A DNA stretch of 10,237 bases, from NCBI GenBank assembly GCA_963808455.1, contig CAWEHT010000405.1, positions 1-10,237 of the forward strand, read 5' to 3'. Below, piece by piece: positions 6,528 through 10,237 of this stretch. This DNA is from CAWEHT01 sp963808455. Its GTDB lineage: Bacteria; Chloroflexota; Anaerolineae; CG2-30-64-16. Position 1 is the stretch's first letter, and each line of letters begins with the position of its first letter. The notes beneath the pieces are model-generated. The model was not told where the DNA came from. It saw only the letters and a program-made list of their open reading frames with translations, and did no database searches. A program made the position numbers and the translations under genes.

Positions 6528-7607
6528 GTGACAGGCAGGGCTACCCTCAAAGATGTTGCAGCCTTGGCAGGAACCTCGACTTCCACCGCGTCGCGGGTTA
6601 TCAGTGGGGTGGGACTCGTGGCACCAGAAACGCGTGCCCGGGTCCTCGAAGCCATGAAAGCGCTCAACTATCATCCCAATCTGCGTGCCAGGGGCCTGAG
6701 GCAACGGTCCAGTCGCAATATCGGTCTGGTAATCCCTAATCTGCTCAATGCCTACTACACCGCTCTGGCTGACACGATCGTCACCTTGCTTGGCAAGCGC
6801 CGTTATCATTTGCTCCTGGCTTCGACCCAGGATGATGTGGAAAACGAACAGGACACGATCTATGATATGGTCGGCCAGGCTGTGGACGGGCTGATCTGGG
6901 TACCCAGCGCGCCGAGCGCTACCCTGCTGGAGTACCTTCAAGACCAGCAGATTCCTGTTGTCTCGATAGTACGCTGTGTGCCCAACGCGGCCCTTGATAC
7001 GGTCGTATTTGAGGATTTCGACGGCGCCTACGCTGCGACACAGCATCTCCTCAATCTTGGCCACAGGCGGATTGGCTATGTCGGAGGCAATGTCCGACAC
7101 AGCAGTAACCATGCCCGCTGGCAGGGCAACCTCGCGGCTCTCCGAGATAACGACGTTCCGGTCGACGCGTCTCTGTACAAACTGGGTTCGCCGATCAGCA
7201 TGTGGGGCAGCGTGGCTACCGTCGATCTTCTGCAGCTTCGGCAACCGCCAACGGCTCTCTTCGTGGCCAGCAATGCTCTTATGCCAGGCGTCATCAAGAC
7301 GCTGCGTCAGCACCAGGTGCACCTGCCTGACGATCTGTCGCTCATATGCTTCGATGATATCGATTGGTTCTCGCTCTCGGTTCCACCCATCACTGCAGTG
7401 AGTGTGAGCCAGACCCGTTTGGCCGAGGCCGCGCTGGACCTGCTGATGCGTCGCATAGAGGCTGCAGATGGAGCGACGAATCCGCCCACACACATGGAGA
7501 TCAGTTTCGAGCTCGTAGTGCGAGGCTCGACGGCCCCCGTTCACCGCCAAACACCGGTTTCAGCTGGGAACGATGGTCATGTCGTCAAGGAAGAGCATCA
7601 TGCTTGA
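6528..7607 (+). CDS. LacI-family transcriptional regulator
   Basis: 359 residues with a full LacI/GalR layout. The N-terminal helix-turn-helix is ATLKDVAALAGTSTSTASRV (about residues 5-24), followed by the hinge block YHPNLRARGLR and then NIGLVIPNLLNAYY, the start of the periplasmic-binding-protein-like sensor domain. Later come LGHRRIGYVGG, a typical core strand, FDDIDWFSLSVPPITAVS in the dimer core, and VVRGST at the C-terminus, the usual family ending. I chose the GTG at 6528 because GGAG (6518-6521) stands 6 nt before it; the in-frame TTG at 6516 overlaps that binding site. It probably senses the imported sugar or an early intermediate and controls the outward promoters. Its stop overlaps the next gene by 8 nt, so regulator and pathway genes form one transcript. 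Confidence 0.92.
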   Translation: MTGRATLKDVAALAGTSTSTASRVISGVGLVAPETRARVLEAMKALNYHPNLRARGLRQRSSRNIGLVIPNLLNAYYTALADTIVTLLGKRRYHLLLASTQDDVENEQDTIYDMVGQAVDGLIWVPSAPSATLLEYLQDQQIPVVSIVRCVPNAALDTVVFEDFDGAYAATQHLLNLGHRRIGYVGGNVRHSSNHARWQGNLAALRDNDVPVDASLYKLGSPISMWGSVATVDLLQLRQPPTALFVASNALMPGVIKTLRQHQVHLPDDLSLICFDDIDWFSLSVPPITAVSVSQTRLAEAALDLLMRRIEAADGATNPPTHMEISFELVVRGSTAPVHRQTPVSAGNDGHVVKEEHHA

Positions 7608-8665
7608 TCGGCAGCCTTGCTTCGAGCGCGTCCTAGTTGCCATCAATCGGCAGGAACCGGATTACTTGCCCCTTGCCGAAGTATGGGTTAACCCAGAGGT
7701 CAAGGAAGCCTTTATGGCAAGACCTCTTGCTTCAGTGGCTGATGATGTCGCTTTCTGGGTCGCGGCAGGCTATGATTTCATACCGATCGAGACGGACATC
7801 TACGATCTGCCTGAAATCCAGAACCACATCCATGTCTCATTAGAGGATACCGCCACAGAATACGGCCATCACGGCCGGGATCGGCATTGGGTCACGCCGA
7901 ACGTACGGCCCATCCAGACGCGCGCTGATTATGGACGCTTTGGCTGGCCGCGGGCCGGCGATGTCAGCTTCACCCGTGTTGAAGAGGTTCGTCATCATTT
8001 GCCGGCTGGCATGAAGATGATTGCGTCCCTGGGGCACGTCTTTACCGCTGCCTGGCAGCTAATGGGCTTCGAGACCTTCTGCCTGAGTCTTTTCGATGAT
8101 CCTGGCCTCGCCGAGGCTGTCATTGCGCGCTTAGGCGAAGAGACATTGCAAGTCTTGCGCAAGGTGCTGACGTATGATCACGTGGGCGCCGTTTGGCTGC
8201 AGGATGATATCGCGTACACCAACGGACCGATGGTGTCCCCAAAATGGCTGCGCAAGATGTTCTTTCCCTGGCTTGCGCCGCGCAGCCGAGATCGTGCACG
8301 CAGCCGGCCGGCCCCTGCTCTTTCACACGGATGGTCTTGTAACTGACCTCATTCCTGACATCGTGGCCGCGGGCGTTGACGTGCTCCACCCGATCGAGCC
8401 CAAATGCGTGGACATCGTCGCGATAAAGAGGGCGTGGGGGGATCGGCTGGCCCTGGCGGGCAACCTGGACCTGGGCTATACGCTGACACTGGGCTCACCG
8501 GCAGAGGTTGCTAAAGCTGTCAGATACCTGGTCAGGAACGTAGCACCCGGAGGTGGCTTCCTGCTCGGTTCGGCCAACTCCGTCACAAATTACGTGCCGC
8601 TTGTTAATTTCAAGGCTATGCTCGAGACCACTATTGAGTGCGGGAGCTACCCGATCGCCTGGTAG
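7600..8665 (+). pseudogene. Second URO-D-family protein, reading frame broken once
   Basis: The ATG at 7600 has AAGGA (7587-7591) 8 nt before it and overlaps the end of lacI. The first frame reads FERVLVAINRQEPDYLPLAE (8-27) through WLQDDIAYTNGPMVSP to RKMFFPWL and breaks near 8272-8275. The next frame continues RRAAEIVHAAGRPLLFHTDG to the TAG at 8665. Dropping one T of CTTG restores FFPWLRRAAEIV and a 354-residue protein of normal family length. Blocks ALAGNLD and APGGGFLLGSANS are family-typical. Unlike the leftward copy, which has HTCG, this one has HTDG, so the zinc-type cysteine is absent and it is unlikely to be an MtaA-like methyltransferase with the same metal site. Function is unknown. 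The single clean indel fits sequencing error at least as well as decay. The next gene starts 24 nt downstream. Confidence 0.82.
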
Positions 8666-8689
8666 CGGTGCCATCGGAGGGGTAAGGCA

Positions 8690-10024
8690 ATGGAAAGTCT
8701 GTTAAGCCCACGGTTGGGCGTGGTCATCACATCATGGCCCCATGAGGATGGGCACGAGTATGCCCTGAGTCTGGTAGAGGGTTTTGCCGGCAATGCGCCA
8801 ACCGGCCAGGTCGAGCTGATCACCAGCCCAAAACTTCTGCAAAGCGAGAGCGATATCCCGGGTATTGTGGGTTTCTTTGCCGACAAGAAGCTTGATGCGC
8901 TCTGCCTTGTGCCGGGCAACTTCACCCTCGATCACATCATGCCGCTATTGGCTAACGCCATCAACCTGCCCACTGTGCTATGGGGCATCCCCACTCGGCA
9001 GGCTTGGGGCGCGTTAGTTGCCATTCAGCAGACTATGTTCCCCTTTTATGAGCTGGGGATGCGCTACCGATTCGTGGTGGGTGACGTGGGAGACGCCAGG
9101 GCCTGGGAGAAAACCATCGCATACGCACGCGGCGCTGCGCTGGTACAGCGTCTAAAGGGTCTGCGGGTGGGGTTGATGGGCTGGAGGGCACAAGGAATGT
9201 CGGACGTGGTGTTTGACGAGTTGGCCCTGCGCTCTGTTTTCGGCGTACAGGTAGTGAATGTGGGTCTCACGCGCTATACACGCACCGTCGATGCCGTATC
9301 CGGCGAACAGGTAGAGCGGGCCTGGCGAGCACTGCGTCCTGAGTTCGACCTGGCTGGCGCGCCGGAAGAGGTGGCGTTGTACGGTGTGCGCGGCTACTTG
9401 GCTCTCAAGCAATTGGTTGCCGAAGAAAATCTGGGAGCGCTCACAGTGGAGTGTTTCCACGACCACCTTGGCGGACCGTGCCTTGGCTGTAGCCTGTGCA
9501 ATGACGAGGGCGTTGCAGCCTCGTGTGAAAGCGATGTGCCCGGCGCGGTGCTGATGGCGGCCGGGCAGATCCTCTCCGGCGGACCCACGTTCCACGTAGA
9601 CATCCTGAACACCGATCTGCAGGCCAGCTCGGCCATTATGCACCACTGCGGCAATCTGCCGCGGCGGCTGGCATCTGAGCGTGGGCCCATAAAGCTGCGG
9701 CCGATCCCCGAGCACATCGGTCCCGGCGCTTACGGTCCTACCATTCAGGCAACCATGAAGGCGGGGCCGGTAACGGTGACCAATCTCGTAGGGCGCAAGG
9801 GCACCATGCGCGTGTGCGCAATGGAGGCCGAGACTATTGCCCATGAGCTTGAGTTCCCCGGATCGGCGGCGAAAGTGGTCTTCCCGTTCGACCTGGGCGA
9901 GGGGCTGGAAGCACTGGGCAACGCCGGATTCGGCCATCACTTTGTGCTGATCCGCGGCCATTTGGCGCGTGAGCTGGCGGAGTGGTGCCGGCTGCTGGAT
10001 ATCGATTTCGTGCAAGCCAAGTAG
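8690..10024 (+). CDS. L-fucose/L-arabinose-isomerase-fold protein
   Basis: 444 residues, shorter than classic FucI (about 590) but like the many FucI/AraA-fold proteins of unassigned substrate. Expected features are a Rossmann-like N-terminal region (RLGVVITSW, then LDALCLVPGNF at 68-78), TVECF (252-256) with likely catalytic/metal E254, SCESDVPGA (278-286) with metal ligand D282, MHHCGN (317-322) and FGHHFVLIRGH (414-424) supplying the late histidine. These positions correspond to the Glu-Asp-His metal site of FucI. It probably interconverts an aldose and a ketose, or a related modified sugar, in the cytosol. The ATG has GGAGG (8676-8680) at 9-nt spacing. C264, C267 and C270 form a CxxCxxC run beside the active-site glutamate, which is odd for a sugar isomerase. 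A Dpp/Opp-type transporter gene follows after 78 bp. Confidence 0.82.
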   Translation: MESLLSPRLGVVITSWPHEDGHEYALSLVEGFAGNAPTGQVELITSPKLLQSESDIPGIVGFFADKKLDALCLVPGNFTLDHIMPLLANAINLPTVLWGIPTRQAWGALVAIQQTMFPFYELGMRYRFVVGDVGDARAWEKTIAYARGAALVQRLKGLRVGLMGWRAQGMSDVVFDELALRSVFGVQVVNVGLTRYTRTVDAVSGEQVERAWRALRPEFDLAGAPEEVALYGVRGYLALKQLVAEENLGALTVECFHDHLGGPCLGCSLCNDEGVAASCESDVPGAVLMAAGQILSGGPTFHVDILNTDLQASSAIMHHCGNLPRRLASERGPIKLRPIPEHIGPGAYGPTIQATMKAGPVTVTNLVGRKGTMRVCAMEAETIAHELEFPGSAAKVVFPFDLGEGLEALGNAGFGHHFVLIRGHLARELAEWCRLLDIDFVQAK

Positions 10025-10102
10025 CAGACCCAACCAATGCTTGGGATTGCTTACTACCACGCCAAGGTATGTCCGTCCTCTAAGACAAGCAACGAGGGCC
10101 AA

Positions 10103-10237
10103 ATGTTGTCCAACGGGCCGCTCATCGAGATTCGTAACCTAGATGTAGATTATTGGCAACAGAATCGGTGGACTAGCGTCGTCGAAAACCTGTCGCTACA
10201 CGTTGATCAGGCTGAGACCTTCGGCTTGGTTCTTGGC
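10103..10237 (+). CDS. Dpp/Opp-type ABC transporter ATP-binding protein, start only
   Basis: 45 codons run to the right edge. LIEIRNLDVDYW (7-18), then VVENLSLHVDQAETFGLVLG (26-45) match the N-terminal strand and the approach to Walker A of oligopeptide/dipeptide-type ATPases (DppD/OppD); the next residues, beyond the edge, should be the GxSGxGKS loop. The aromatic YWQQNRW insert before the core is typical of that subfamily. In several lineages these importers carry oligosaccharides or glycosides, which fits the neighbours. The ATG at 10103 has GAGG (10094-10097) 5 nt before it. An in-frame ATG at 10037 has no binding site and adds residues that do not match the family. Confidence 0.75.
   Translation, partial: MLSNGPLIEIRNLDVDYWQQNRWTSVVENLSLHVDQAETFGLVLG

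Noticed and set aside
6077..6739. 220-codon open frame on the plus strand across the control region
   Set aside because: It runs through the promoters and into lacI in another frame, and the peptide is low in family-like content.
6495..7550. 351-codon open frame on the minus strand
   Set aside because: It is antisense to the clear LacI-family gene, shows no family motif, and long shadow frames are expected in GC-rich DNA.
9152..10102. 316-codon open frame on the minus strand
   Set aside because: It is antisense to the FucI-fold gene, with no recognisable motif or ribosome binding site.

Overview
The window looks like a carbohydrate-catabolism locus from a GC-rich bacterium, most likely an uncultivated Chloroflexota or a similar lineage. 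That lineage guess is inference, from the IolO-like epimerases, the URO-D-family proteins beside sugar isomerases, the divergent transaldolase and the Dpp-type transporter. There are no rRNA, tRNA, CRISPR or insertion-sequence features. Two genes are each broken by a single net +1 frame change, which fits either sequencing error in a draft or metagenomic assembly or recent decay.

Layout. Two divergent gene sets flank a control region at about 5641-6527. Leftward (minus strand), in order of transcription: IolO-like epimerase A (5640-4816); a second type of TIM-barrel epimerase B with a broken frame (4813-3946), whose distal half reads without a stop into an Asp/Glu-racemase-family domain (3945-3271); a URO-D/MtaA-family protein (3222-2068); a 299-bp gap with a striking inverted repeat over the next ribosome binding site; IolO-like epimerase C (1768-884); and a transaldolase-family protein that runs off the left edge (869-1). 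Rightward (plus strand): a LacI-family regulator (6528-7607); a frame-broken second URO-D-family protein (7600-8665); a protein of the L-fucose/L-arabinose isomerase fold (8690-10024); and the first 45 codons of a Dpp/Opp-type ABC transporter ATPase that runs off the right edge (from 10103).

Control region. Two outward-facing sigma70-type promoters stand back to back. The leftward one has a consensus -35 and -10 (6331-6302, 18-bp spacer) and lies about 655 nt upstream of the first leftward gene. The rightward one (6404-6432, 17-bp spacer) lies about 90 nt upstream of lacI. The LacI protein is the natural candidate to control both.

How the genes may work together (inference). A Dpp/Opp-type transporter would import a sugar, glycoside or sugar acid. 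The fucose-isomerase-fold protein and three xylose-isomerase-like TIM-barrel enzymes would isomerise or epimerise it, and the transaldolase-family enzyme would cleave or transfer a carbon fragment. The two URO-D-family proteins and the racemase-family protein have no obvious role in a standard sugar pathway. They suggest an unusual substrate, such as a methylated, acidic or otherwise modified sugar or cyclitol. No kinase, dehydrogenase, glycosidase or corrinoid protein is visible in the window, so the pathway is incomplete here.
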